Assembly: GCF_001908725.1 (NCBI RefSeq)
Contig: NZ_CP018725.1
Location: 2,288,501 to 2,352,500 of the forward strand
DNA from: Xanthomonas vesicatoria ATCC 35937
GTDB taxonomy: Bacteria > Pseudomonadota > Gammaproteobacteria > Xanthomonadales > Xanthomonadaceae
Length of the DNA stretch: 64,000 bases
Direction of reading: 5' to 3'
Both the position numbers and the translations under genes were made by a program. Below, one piece after another: positions 46,890-55,212 of the stretch (positions are counted from its first letter, which is position 1; every line of letters begins with the position of its first letter). The notes under the pieces were generated by a model. It had not been told where the DNA came from. It searched no databases and saw only the letters and a list, made by a program, of their open reading frames with translations.

Positions 46890-47891
46890 ATGAAGAAGCT
46901 GCTGGCGCGGTTGCGCATTGACCCCTTCACCCTCGCGCTGCTGTGCACGGTCACGCTGGCCTCATTGTTGCCGGTCTCCGGCGCTGCCGCCGCAATCATG
47001 GACGACGTCACCGACGTGGCGATCGCGGCACTGTTCTTCCTGCACGGGGCACGGCTGTCGCGCGAAGCGGTCAAGGCCGGCGCGCTGCATTGGCGCCTGC
47101 ATCTGGTGATCCTGGCCTGCACCTTCGTGCTGTTTCCGCTGCTCGGCCTGTTGTTCAAGCCACTGGCGCATCTCGCACTGACGCCGGAGCTTTATATCGG
47201 CGTGCTGTTCTTGTGTGCGCTGCCGTCCACGGTGCAGTCGTCGATCGCCTTTACCTCGATGGCGCGCGGCAACGTGCCGGCCGCGGTGTGTGCGGCGTCG
47301 CTTTCGAGCCTGCTGGGCGTGTTTTTCACCCCGTTGCTGATGGGCGCGATGGTCGGCAGCCAGGGTGCGATGGCGCATCCGGCCGAAGCCATCGGCAAGA
47401 TCCTGCTGCAGCTGCTGGTGCCGTTTTTGGCTGGGCATTTCATGCGCCCGTGGATCGGCGGTTGGGTCGAGCGCCATCGCGCGGTGCTGCGCTATACCGA
47501 CCAGGGCACCATCCTGCTGGTGGTCTACACCGCCTTCAGCGCGTCGGTGAACGAGGGGCTATGGCAGAAGACCCCACTGCCGGCGTTGCTCGCGGTGCTG
47601 GGCGCTGCGGCACTGTTGCTGGCAGTGGCCATGCTGTCGATCACCTTCATGGCGCGCCGGCTTGGCTTCAACCGTGCCGACGAAATCGCGATCGTTTTCT
47701 GCGGCTCGAAAAAGAGTCTGGCCACCGGCGTGCCGATGGCCAAGGTCATGTTTGCCGGCGGCGGGCTGGGTGCGATCGTCTTGCCGATCATGCTGTATCA
47801 CCAGTTGCAACTGATCGTCTGTGCCTTCGTGGCCGCGCGCTATGCACGCACCGCGCCGAGCGATGCACAACCGGGCGCAGGGCGAAGCTAG
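46890..47891 (+). CDS. Bile acid:sodium symporter family transporter (YfeH-like)
   Basis: 333 residues with about ten membrane helices. MKKLLARLRIDPFTLALLCT, VTDVAIAALFFLHGARLSRE, LCALPSTVQSSIAFTSMARG (conserved sodium-site helix), QLLVPFLAGHFMRPWIGGWV, AIVFCGSKKSLATGVPMAKV and IVLPIMLYHQLQLIVCAFVA match the SBF-like/YfeH group. The start at 46890 is preferred to in-frame codons upstream, which only add basic residues. The substrate in bacteria is generally an organic anion and is not determined here. Confidence 0.9.
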   Translation: MKKLLARLRIDPFTLALLCTVTLASLLPVSGAAAAIMDDVTDVAIAALFFLHGARLSREAVKAGALHWRLHLVILACTFVLFPLLGLLFKPLAHLALTPELYIGVLFLCALPSTVQSSIAFTSMARGNVPAAVCAASLSSLLGVFFTPLLMGAMVGSQGAMAHPAEAIGKILLQLLVPFLAGHFMRPWIGGWVERHRAVLRYTDQGTILLVVYTAFSASVNEGLWQKTPLPALLAVLGAAALLLAVAMLSITFMARRLGFNRADEIAIVFCGSKKSLATGVPMAKVMFAGGGLGAIVLPIMLYHQLQLIVCAFVAARYARTAPSDAQPGAGRS

Positions 47892-47904
47892 CTGCGGATG
47901 CCAC

Positions 47905-47936
47905 GGGTGCGGTAGCAGCGTGACCGCACCCTCTTT
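47905..47936 (+). terminator. Terminator after the symporter gene
   Basis: Perfect 9-bp stem GGGTGCGGT (47905-47913 with 47923-47931) followed by TCTTTC, 13 bp beyond the stop codon. Confidence 0.75.
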
Positions 47937-48123
47937 CGAACACCTGTTGAATCATTACGCCAGACAGCGCATCCGCCTGCCGATGATGCGTTCGGCGTGA
48001 CGGCGGTTCGCATTGTCTGGTCCGTTCAAGATCCAGGGAAGTGACACTTCCGGCGGTACGCGGCGGAACGTCCACCGACGGCTCGACGACGTGCGACCAC
48101 CCTCCGTCACGCAAAGGCTTTCC

Positions 48124-49695
48124 ATGACAATGTCGTTTCGTGCGCCTTCTCCGGCGCTGATTGCGCTTTCTGTCGTGCTGGCGACGCTGACGGCCTGCGA
48201 AAAACCTGCTCCGTCCGCGGCATCCTTAACGCCCGCAGCGGAGACCGCCCCGCGCCAGACCAGCGTTCGGTGGCATGAGGGCAACCTCGACAAAGCCCTG
48301 GAAGAAGCCAAAAAGACCGGCAAACCGCTTCTGCTGTACTGGGGCGCGGTGTGGTGCCCGCCCTGCAACCGCCTCAAGGCCACCACCTTCAAGGATCCGG
48401 CGTTCATCGCGCAGGTCCAGCAGTTCGTGGCGGTGCACCTCGATGCAGACCTGGAAGAAGCCCAGGGAGCTGCCGAACGCTTCAATGTCAAGGGATACCC
48501 CACCCTCATCATGCTGCGGCCGGATGGTAGCGAAATCACCCGCCTGATCGGCGATATCACCACTGCGCAACTCGTTGACGGCCTGCGCACGGCAACCCGG
48601 CTCACCGTTGGTACCCAACAATTGCTGCAGCTGGCGCTCAAGCAGCCAGCAGCCCTGAAGCAGGACGAATGGGCTCTGCTCGCCAACTACGGTTGGCTTT
48701 TGGACAATCAATTGGTCGATGCCAAGCAAGCTCCTCGCGTTCTCACTGCGTTGGCCAAAACAGCACCACAGCCGGCGTTGCAACGGCAGTTCCAGCTCCT
48801 GGCCATACTCATCGCCAAGCAAAAGCCGGTCGCCCACCCCGCCACGTACGCGTTACTGCAAGCTGTGCTCGCCGAGCCAGCAGAGGTCCGGGCCAATCTT
48901 CCTGTTCTGGTCGGCAATGCCGCCACGCTGGTTGCTGCAGCCACAGCCGATGCAGGCAAGCGGGCCAGCTTGTCGCAGACATTCGATCAAGCGCTGATGC
49001 GCGCCTATGCCGACCCTACGCTGCCGATTGTCGATCGCTTGAGCACTGCGTCTGCGACGATCGCGCTTGCACGGCTGGCCCAGGGGCAGACGAGTGAGGC
49101 CAACGGAAAGAAACCGCAGCCGCCATTGCCGCCCTCCGTGGTCGAGACGGTGCATCAACGCGTGCAGTGGGCCGTGACCGCGGCCAAGACCGCCGAGGAG
49201 CGCCAGTCCACCATCTCCAGTGCCATGTATCTGTTGGTCGACGTCGGCGACAACGGTGGCGCAGAACAATTGCTGATGGCAGAGTTGGCGCGCACCAAGA
49301 CGCCGTCTTACTACATGCCATACCTCGGCCACCTGGCCGAAGACCGAGGTGACAGCAAAACCGCGCTGTCCTGGTACAAGAAGGCCTACGAAACCCCCGG
49401 CAGCGAGGGAACCATCGTCTATCGAGGCATGACCTATCTGGAGGCCCTGATCCGGCTTGGTCCAGACGATGCTGCAGGCATCGAGACGCTGGCGACCCAG
49501 GTGATAGGCGATCTGGCGCGCCAGACCGATGGCTACCTGCAGGACAATCGCGGCCACTTCGAACCAGTGGCTGCCGCACTGCAAACCTGGAGCAAGCAAC
49601 ACCCTGCCCAAGGCAGCGCGATGCTTAGGCGCCTGCAGCAGAAAGCGCAGACCCTATGCGGCACCAAGACCGTCTGCCTCACCTGGCTAGGCTAG
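48124..49695 (+). CDS. Thioredoxin-fold lipoprotein with long C-terminal helical region
   Basis: 523 residues. Lipoprotein signal MTMSFRAPSPALIALSVVLA with lipobox LTAC. Residues ~45-160 are a thioredoxin domain of the DsbD-gamma type: LLYWGAVWCPPCNRLKATTF (WCPPC active site), FVAVHLDADLEEAQ and FNVKGYPTLIMLRPDG (cis-Pro). The remaining ~350 residues are helical repeats resembling TPR or HEAT (LKQPAALKQDEWALLANYGW, QLLMAELARTKTPSYYMPYL, DSKTALSWYKKAYETPGSEG) and end with a possible disulfide (LCGTKTVCLTWLG). Probably a periplasm-facing redox protein on the outer or inner membrane; partner unknown. AAAGG precedes the ATG. Confidence 0.87.
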   Translation: MTMSFRAPSPALIALSVVLATLTACEKPAPSAASLTPAAETAPRQTSVRWHEGNLDKALEEAKKTGKPLLLYWGAVWCPPCNRLKATTFKDPAFIAQVQQFVAVHLDADLEEAQGAAERFNVKGYPTLIMLRPDGSEITRLIGDITTAQLVDGLRTATRLTVGTQQLLQLALKQPAALKQDEWALLANYGWLLDNQLVDAKQAPRVLTALAKTAPQPALQRQFQLLAILIAKQKPVAHPATYALLQAVLAEPAEVRANLPVLVGNAATLVAAATADAGKRASLSQTFDQALMRAYADPTLPIVDRLSTASATIALARLAQGQTSEANGKKPQPPLPPSVVETVHQRVQWAVTAAKTAEERQSTISSAMYLLVDVGDNGGAEQLLMAELARTKTPSYYMPYLGHLAEDRGDSKTALSWYKKAYETPGSEGTIVYRGMTYLEALIRLGPDDAAGIETLATQVIGDLARQTDGYLQDNRGHFEPVAAALQTWSKQHPAQGSAMLRRLQQKAQTLCGTKTVCLTWLG

Positions 49696-49753
49696 GAATC
49701 ATCGCCATGGCGGGCACGCGCGCGACGCGGCTCGCCGATAAGGGCGCCTGGTG

Positions 49754-50650
49754 TTAGCGCACCCAGGGCAACAGCAGGTGATCGACCATCAAGAAGGCGA
49801 ACAGCGCCATCAGATACACGATGGAATAGCCGAACATCTTCATCGAAAACAGTTCGTCCGGCGGGTCCAGCATGCGCCATGCATACCAGAGGAACACCGC
49901 GTTGAGTACCACCGCGCCGCCCAGATAAAACACTCCGCTCATGCCTACTGCCACCGGCAGCAGCGTCACGATGGCCAGCACGATCGTGTAGATGAGGATC
50001 TGCTTGCGCGTATGTGGCACACCGTGGGTCACCGGCAACATCGGGATTGCTGCCTTGGCGTAGTCGGCGCGCCGGAAGATCGCCAAGGCCCAGAAATGCG
50101 GCGGCGTCCAGATGAAGATGATCAGCACCAGGATCGAAGCATTGATCCAATCGGCCGTGGTCGGCAGACCGGTCACCGCCGCCCAGCCCAGCATCGGCGG
50201 CGTGGCGCCGGCCAGCCCACCGATCACGATGTTCTGCGAGGTCGCCCGTTTCAGGTAGACGGTGTAGATCACCGCATAGCCGATCATCGAGGCGAAGGTC
50301 AGCACCGCGGTGATGACGTTCACCCAGACCACCAGCATGGTCATGGAGATCGCGATCAACACGCTGGCAAAGACCATCACCTGCCACGGTCGTACCTTGC
50401 CCACCACCAACGGACGCCAGGACGTGCGCGCCATCTGCGCGTCGATCTTGGCATCGAGCAATTGATTGATCGCCGCCGCCGCCGAGGCGGCCAACCAGAT
50501 CCCCACAAAACCCAGGATGCCCGCGCGCACCTGCGCCCAGGTGGGCACGCCGGGAATGGCCAGGAACATGCCCACCAGCGCGGTGAACACGATCAGTGCC
50601 ACCACCTTCGGTTTGGTCAGATCCCAATAATCGCGTGCGCTGACAGCCAT
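49754..50650 (-). CDS. ctaB: Protoheme IX farnesyltransferase (heme O synthase)
   Basis: Adds the farnesyl chain to heme b to make heme o. 298 residues with about nine membrane helices of the UbiA superfamily. Motifs: first Asp-rich [20 protein letters not shown] (the DxxxDxxMxRTxxRP signature), [20 protein letters not shown], and [20 protein letters not shown]. The ATG at 50650 has GGAG 5 nt upstream; a GTG at 50656 in frame overlaps the ctaA stop. Last gene of the leftward oxidase cluster. Also called cyoE. Confidence 0.95.
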   Translation of the reverse strand: MAVSARDYWDLTKPKVVALIVFTALVGMFLAIPGVPTWAQVRAGILGFVGIWLAASAAAAINQLLDAKIDAQMARTSWRPLVVGKVRPWQVMVFASVLIAISMTMLVVWVNVITAVLTFASMIGYAVIYTVYLKRATSQNIVIGGLAGATPPMLGWAAVTGLPTTADWINASILVLIIFIWTPPHFWALAIFRRADYAKAAIPMLPVTHGVPHTRKQILIYTIVLAIVTLLPVAVGMSGVFYLGGAVVLNAVFLWYAWRMLDPPDELFSMKMFGYSIVYLMALFAFLMVDHLLLPWVR

Positions 50651-50652
50651 GC

Positions 50653-51816
50653 TCACTCCGGCGCGCGCAACCGCGCCAATAGCGACACCAGCACAAACAG
50701 CAGGGCCACCGCGCCCCCGTTATGCAGCACCGACACTTCCAGCGGCAAGGCCAGCTTGACGTTGAGCATGCCCAGCGTCACCTGCACCGCCACCAGCACC
50801 GCCAGCGCGCTCGCCCACACCCGCATCCCGGGCGAACGCGACAACCGCCACGCCAGCCACCACAGGTACAGCGCGGTCGCGATCGCCCACAACCGATGCG
50901 CCATCTGGATGGCGATACGCGCTGCGCCATCGAGCACGCCGCCTTCGTAATCCACACCGATACCGCGCCACAGCGTGAAGCCTTCGCGGAAATCATGCGT
51001 CGGCCACCACTGGCTGACGCAACGCGGGAAGTTGTCCGCAGACCAGCTGCCGCCGCCGCAGGCCAGCGCCGCGTAATTGGCGCTGACCCAGCCGCCCAGC
51101 GCGATCTGCAGGCCCAGCACCGCCACGCCCAGGCGCAGCAGCCACTTCAGCCGCGAGGCGTCGGCCAGCGTGATCGGCAGGTGGGTCGCACGCCACGCCA
51201 TCCACACCAGCAGCGAAAACATCAGCATGCCGCCGAGCAGATGGCCCATCACTACGATAGGTTTGAGCAGCAGCGTCACCGTCCACATGCCCAGCAGCGC
51301 CTGGAAGATCACCACCGCCAGCGTCAGCACGCCGGCGCGCGCCAGATCGATATTGCTCCAGCGCAGCGCGGCCAGCAGCAGGATCGCCTCGCCTGCGACT
51401 GCCACACCCATCGCCAGCGTGTGCCAGCCGGACATGTACAGGGGGATCGAGAGCGCCACCAGCGCCGCGGCCGACACCACCTGCGCAATACCCATGCGAC
51501 GGCGACGCGCGGCCAGTAGCGACAGCACCAGCACTTCCACGCCCAGCGCGCCAGCCAGGAAGCGGTGCACCTGCTCGCGCCAGGCCTTGTGCGATTCCAG
51601 CGGGCGGATCTTGCTGGCCACGTGCGTGTTGGCTTCGTCGGTGGTCTGCGGCCAGGTCACGCGGCCGTAGCAGGTCGGCCAGTCCGGGCAGCTCATGCCT
51701 GCGTCGGACAGGCGCACGAACGACCCGAACAGGATCGTGCTCGCCGTGAACAGCGCCGCCAGCCAGGCCATGCGGTGGAAGTGGCGGAACAATGCCGGTG
51801 GTGCAAACAGATTCAT
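50653..51816 (-). CDS. ctaA: Heme A synthase
   Basis: Oxidises heme o to heme a. 387 residues with eight membrane helices in two halves; each half carries a conserved His pair, e.g. [20 protein letters not shown] and [20 protein letters not shown], with [21 protein letters not shown]-terminal [19 protein letters not shown] is diagnostic of the COX15 branch found in Proteobacteria, with its Cys pair. Directly coupled to ctaB downstream and follows the Sco-like gene after 10 bp. Confidence 0.95.
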   Translation of the reverse strand: MNLFAPPALFRHFHRMAWLAALFTASTILFGSFVRLSDAGMSCPDWPTCYGRVTWPQTTDEANTHVASKIRPLESHKAWREQVHRFLAGALGVEVLVLSLLAARRRRMGIAQVVSAAALVALSIPLYMSGWHTLAMGVAVAGEAILLLAALRWSNIDLARAGVLTLAVVIFQALLGMWTVTLLLKPIVVMGHLLGGMLMFSLLVWMAWRATHLPITLADASRLKWLLRLGVAVLGLQIALGGWVSANYAALACGGGSWSADNFPRCVSQWWPTHDFREGFTLWRGIGVDYEGGVLDGAARIAIQMAHRLWAIATALYLWWLAWRLSRSPGMRVWASALAVLVAVQVTLGMLNVKLALPLEVSVLHNGGAVALLFVLVSLLARLRAPE

Positions 51817-51826
51817 CGGAACAGGC

Positions 51827-52402
51827 TCACATCAATTTCAGCAGCTTGACCAGATCCGCGCGCAAGCCGGCCGGGTCGAAACCCGGGGCATAGCGGAGGA
51901 TCACGAAGCCGTTGGGGTCGATCACATACACCGGCACGCCGGCGGCATCGTTGCTACGCGGCAATGCGCTCCGCAGCGCGGCATCGTCGCGCAGCACGCG
52001 CAAGGCCGGCATCGGCGGCAGGCCGGCCGGCGGCGTGCCGATCCACAGCACCTCCACCTTGTCGGCGCGATGCCCCAGCAGCTGCCAGACCTTGTCCAGT
52101 TCCGCGGCCAATGCCACGCATTGCTGGGCGCAACCTGCCGGCGGCGCCAGCGTAATCCGCCAGATGCGCTCGCCAGGCGCCCATGCGTACGGTTTCCCGT
52201 CCGCGCGCACCGGCACCAGCGCACGCAGGTCGGCGGGCGGATTGAGCAATTGTCCGTTGTTGCGCATCGACGCCGGCTGCCAGCCGGAGAAGCGCAGGAC
52301 GCCGGCCAGCAACATCGAGCCGAAGAACAGCGCTGCCAGGGCAATCAGCATCCTGCGGCCGCGGGTGACCGAGTGCGGCGTGGCCGATGTAGGAGAGGTC
52401 AT
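51827..52402 (-). CDS. Sco/thioredoxin-like protein of the oxidase cluster
   Basis: 191 residues with one N-terminal membrane anchor (MLIALAALFFGSMLLAGVLR), the rest periplasmic. The segment WRITLAPPAGCAQQCVALAA carries a CxxxC motif at the place where Sco proteins bind copper, and VYVIDPNGFVILRYAPGFDP followed by GLRADLVKLLKLM is the thioredoxin-like ending of the Sco family. The C-terminal His ligand of classical Sco proteins is not seen, nor is the Pro after the second Cys. Position between surf1 and ctaA supports a role in oxidase assembly, copper delivery or thiol reduction. Confidence 0.82.
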   Translation of the reverse strand: MTSPTSATPHSVTRGRRMLIALAALFFGSMLLAGVLRFSGWQPASMRNNGQLLNPPADLRALVPVRADGKPYAWAPGERIWRITLAPPAGCAQQCVALAAELDKVWQLLGHRADKVEVLWIGTPPAGLPPMPALRVLRDDAALRSALPRSNDAAGVPVYVIDPNGFVILRYAPGFDPAGLRADLVKLLKLM

Positions 52403-52429
52403 GCCGGCGATTTTCTCATGCCGCGCCGG

Positions 52430-53155
52430 TCAGTGCCCGCGCTGCCGACGGCGCCGCGCACGCCACGTCAGCAGCGTCGCCGTGGTCAGCACCGCCGCGG
52501 CAAGGCCGAACCATTGCACCGCGTAACCCAAGTGCCGCGCGGGCGGCAGCGTATTCGGCAGCATCTCCAGATCGCGCGCATAACCGACCGGCATGGCTGG
52601 ATCCAGGCGTAATACCTGCGACGAAATGTCGCGCCTTTTCAGCGTGCTGCGCAGCGCCTGCGCGTCAAGCCGTGTCGCCAACCAGGTGTTGGGCGTAACA
52701 GCGGGCGCCAGCGCCGGCCCGATCGCCAGGCCGGACGACGGCGGCGCGCTCAGCAGCCCTCGCAGATCACGCGCACCTTTGAGCGCAGCGATGGCTGGCA
52801 ATTGCCGATTCGCCGGCAGCGGCACCCAGCCCAGATCGACCAGCAATGTGCGCGATGTGCCCTGCGCGGCGGCAAGCTGGTAGATACGCACACCGGCTCG
52901 CCCGGCGTGCAACTGGTTGTCCAGCAGCACCTGCTGCGGCAGGAACTGCACGCGTCCGCTCACCCATGCCAGCTCCTGCTGCGCGGCGAGTGCCTGTGCC
53001 AAGGTCAACGGTGTCTCACGCACGTGCGCTGCGCGTTCAAGCAATGCTTGCTTGCCGTGCATGCGCTGCAGCTGCCATTGCCCAAGCGCAACGAACCCCG
53101 CGCTCACCAGCACGGCCAGCCCCCACCCCAAGATCGCCGTGTGCTTGCGCGTCAT
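52430..53155 (-). CDS. SURF1 family cytochrome oxidase assembly factor
   Basis: 241 residues. Typical SURF1 topology: N-terminal helix (AILGWGLAVLVSAGFVALGQ) followed directly by WQLQRMHGKQALLE, periplasmic domain with VSGRVQFLPQQVLLDNQ, GVRIYQLA and TLLVDLGWVPLP, and C-terminal helix preceded by LGYAVQWFGLAAAV. SURF1 helps insert heme a into subunit I. It leads the assembly sub-cluster (surf1, Sco-like, ctaA, ctaB) and is divergent from the small twin-helix gene at 53219. Confidence 0.93.
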   Translation of the reverse strand: MTRKHTAILGWGLAVLVSAGFVALGQWQLQRMHGKQALLERAAHVRETPLTLAQALAAQQELAWVSGRVQFLPQQVLLDNQLHAGRAGVRIYQLAAAQGTSRTLLVDLGWVPLPANRQLPAIAALKGARDLRGLLSAPPSSGLAIGPALAPAVTPNTWLATRLDAQALRSTLKRRDISSQVLRLDPAMPVGYARDLEMLPNTLPPARHLGYAVQWFGLAAAVLTTATLLTWRARRRRQRGH

Positions 53156-53218
53156 GACAAGCGACGCAAAAAAGCGTGCAATGCCTGGACCACCACGCCG
53201 ACGACCACCGGGGCTGCT

Positions 53219-53437
53219 GTGAACGATTCGCTCAAGACGCTGCTGATTGTCGCCTTCCTGATCGTGATCCTGTGGAACCTGGGGGCCGGCCTCTACTACC
53301 TGCTCACCGACCGCGGCCAGACCAAACGCACCGTCAACGCACTGACCTGGCGCATTGGATTGTCAGTCGCGTTGATCGCCATCGTGATCATCGGCATCTA
53401 CACCGGCTGGATCAAGCCGCATGGCATCGGCCGCTGA
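53219..53437 (+). CDS. Twin-transmembrane protein (DUF2909-type)
   Basis: 72 residues from GTG at 53219 (NDSLKTLLIVAFLIVILWNL). Two membrane helices: about 6-28 and 45-66 (IGLSVALIAIVIIGIYTGWI), separated by YYLLTDRGQTKRTVNALTWR. The arrangement and the xGxxYYLxxD motif match DUF2909, often found beside cytochrome oxidase genes. It is the only rightward gene in the oxidase region and converges on ctaE. Confidence 0.87.
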   Translation: MNDSLKTLLIVAFLIVILWNLGAGLYYLLTDRGQTKRTVNALTWRIGLSVALIAIVIIGIYTGWIKPHGIGR

Positions 53438-53468
53438 CGCGGCTGGCGGGATTTGAGATTCGACATTA

Positions 53469-53520
53469 GGGATTGGCAAGAGCAAAAACGGAACACTTTT
53501 TTTTGCAAATCACCAATCCC
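53469..53520. terminator. Nested hairpin between DUF2909 gene and ctaE
   Basis: Outer stem GGGATTGG (53469-53476 with 53513-53520) and inner stem GCAAAAA (53482-53488 with 53500-53506), with T8 at 53497-53504. Lies between two convergent stop codons, so a bidirectional terminator is likely. The outer arms resemble the GATTCCC-type heptamers seen elsewhere. Confidence 0.6.
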
Positions 53521-53532
53521 GAACCCCTGCCC

Positions 53533-54408
53533 TCAAAGCACATACACGAACAGGAAAAGTGCCAGCCAGACGACATCGACAAAGTGCCAATACCACGCGG
53601 CCGCTTCGAACGCGAAGTGGTTGTCGCGGCTGAAGTGGCCCTTCGCCGAGCGTAGCCACATCACTGCCAGCATGATCGTGCCCAGCAGCACATGCATGCC
53701 GTGGAAGCCGGTGAGCATGAAGAACGTGGAGCCGTAGATGCCCGAGCCCAGGGTGAGATTGAGTTCGGTATAGGCGTGGATGTACTCCTCCGCCTGCAGG
53801 AACAAAAACACGCAACCCAGCAATACGGTCAACCCGAGCCATAACAGCAGCGCGCCGCGGCGGCCTCCCTTCAGCGCGTGGTGGGCAATGGTCAGCGTCA
53901 CACCGGAGCTGAGCAGGATCAGCGTATTGATCAGCGGCAATCCCCAGGCCGGAATGGTCTGGAATTGCCCGCCGATCGTTCCCGGGCCGTTGGTCGGCCA
54001 GGCGGCGGAATAGCCGTTCCACAGCAGTTCGTTGGTCATCACGCCATCGCCTTCGCCGCCCAGCCAGGGCAGTGTCAGTACGCGCGTGTAGAACAGCGCA
54101 CCGAAGAACGCTCCAAAAAACATCACCTCGGAAAAAATGAACCACACCATCCCCATGCGGAACGAACCGTCTACCTGGCGGTTGTAGTTGCCGGCGTTGG
54201 ACTCGCGAATGACGTCTCCAAACCACATGAACAAGGTCGCCAGCAACATCGCCATGCCGGCAAAGAATGTCCAGCGCCCCCATGCCGCGTCGTTGAGCCA
54301 ACTGGCCACGCCAATCATCATCACGAACATCGCAATCGACCCGACGAAGGGCCATTTGCTTTGTGTCGGGACGAAATACGCATCGGCGTTGGGACTGTGA
54401 TCGGCCAT
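53533..54408 (-). CDS. ctaE: Cytochrome c oxidase subunit III
   Basis: 291-residue, seven-helix subunit of the aa3-type oxidase. YFVPTQSKWPFVGSIAMFVM, GMVWFIFSEVMFFGAFFGAL (conserved Glu of helix III), GLPLINTLILLSSGVTLTIA, FMLTGFHGMHVLLGTIMLAV and AAWYWHFVDVVWLALFLFVY match COX3 throughout. GGAAG precedes the ATG. It follows ctaG by 37 bp. Confidence 0.96.
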   Translation of the reverse strand: MADHSPNADAYFVPTQSKWPFVGSIAMFVMMIGVASWLNDAAWGRWTFFAGMAMLLATLFMWFGDVIRESNAGNYNRQVDGSFRMGMVWFIFSEVMFFGAFFGALFYTRVLTLPWLGGEGDGVMTNELLWNGYSAAWPTNGPGTIGGQFQTIPAWGLPLINTLILLSSGVTLTIAHHALKGGRRGALLLWLGLTVLLGCVFLFLQAEEYIHAYTELNLTLGSGIYGSTFFMLTGFHGMHVLLGTIMLAVMWLRSAKGHFSRDNHFAFEAAAWYWHFVDVVWLALFLFVYVL

Positions 54409-54445
54409 GGCGTTGCTTCCGTGTCGTGGTACGGGTGGATGAAGG

Positions 54446-55042
54446 TTATGGCGCCGCGCGTGGCGTGCCGGACACGCCCCCGCCCTGCAGTTCCGAAGTC
54501 AGCGCGTCGTTGCGATAAAACGTGTAGGACAAGGTGATCGTGGTGACTTCCGCGGGCAATGCAGGGTCCACGATGAAACGCAGCGGCATGTCGCGCGTCT
54601 CCCCGGCCTGCAGCGTCTGCGCGGTGAAACAGAAACATTCGGTCTTGTTGAAATAGCCCGACGCACGCGCCGGCGCAACCGATGGCACGGCGCTTCCTAC
54701 CACCGCGCGCTTGCTGTCGTTACGCGCGAAATACAGCGCCTCATTGAGCTCGCCTGGCACCACGTCCATCGTCATCTGCTCAGGATGGAAGGTCCACGGC
54801 AATTTCGAATTGACCCCGGCATCGAATTCGACGCGCACCGTGCGTTTACCACCGCCCACCGCATTGGACGCACCTTCGCGGGCGCTGCCCGGTGCGCGCT
54901 CCATGCGGATCCCGAAGACTTTTTCGCACGCAATGCGGTACAGCGGCACCAGCGAAAAGGTCAACACGAAGACGCCCAGCACCACGCCCAGCAGCTTGAA
55001 CAAGCCAGCAGTCGGCGCATGCGTGGGCGCGCGCGCAGTCAT
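54446..55042 (-). CDS. ctaG: Cytochrome c oxidase assembly protein (Cox11)
   Basis: Inserts CuB into subunit I. 198 residues: one anchor helix ([20 protein letters not shown]), then a periplasmic Ig-like domain with [20 protein letters not shown] and the copper motif [18 protein letters not shown] (CxCF), and [11 protein letters not shown] near the end. The ATG overlaps the stop of the 57-aa gene upstream by four bases. Confidence 0.95.
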   Translation of the reverse strand: MTARAPTHAPTAGLFKLLGVVLGVFVLTFSLVPLYRIACEKVFGIRMERAPGSAREGASNAVGGGKRTVRVEFDAGVNSKLPWTFHPEQMTMDVVPGELNEALYFARNDSKRAVVGSAVPSVAPARASGYFNKTECFCFTAQTLQAGETRDMPLRFIVDPALPAEVTTITLSYTFYRNDALTSELQGGGVSGTPRAAP

Positions 55043-55212
55043 CGGCCGATAACGCCCGAGGCAATGAAGCCGGCATAGATCAGCAGCGCAATGATTCCCA
55101 CCGTGATTGCCGTGCGGCGTACCGCACGGCGCTGCTGCGCCTGTCGCTCGGCAGCGGAGAGCAGACGCGTCACCGCCGGCTCCGACGCCGACTCAGTGGC
55201 CGATGTCTTCAT
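55039..55212 (-). CDS. 57-aa single-helix membrane protein in the oxidase operon
   Basis: Starts [20 protein letters not shown] at 55212, 20 bp inside the end of ctaD, and overlaps ctaG by four bases. A basic patch ([15 protein letters not shown]) is followed by one membrane helix ([20 protein letters not shown]). Compact coding without gaps on either side supports a real gene. Small assembly or subunit-like proteins occur at this place between ctaD and ctaG in several Proteobacteria. Its role is inferred only from position. Confidence 0.82.
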   Translation of the reverse strand: MKTSATESASEPAVTRLLSAAERQAQQRRAVRRTAITVGIIALLIYAGFIASGVIGR

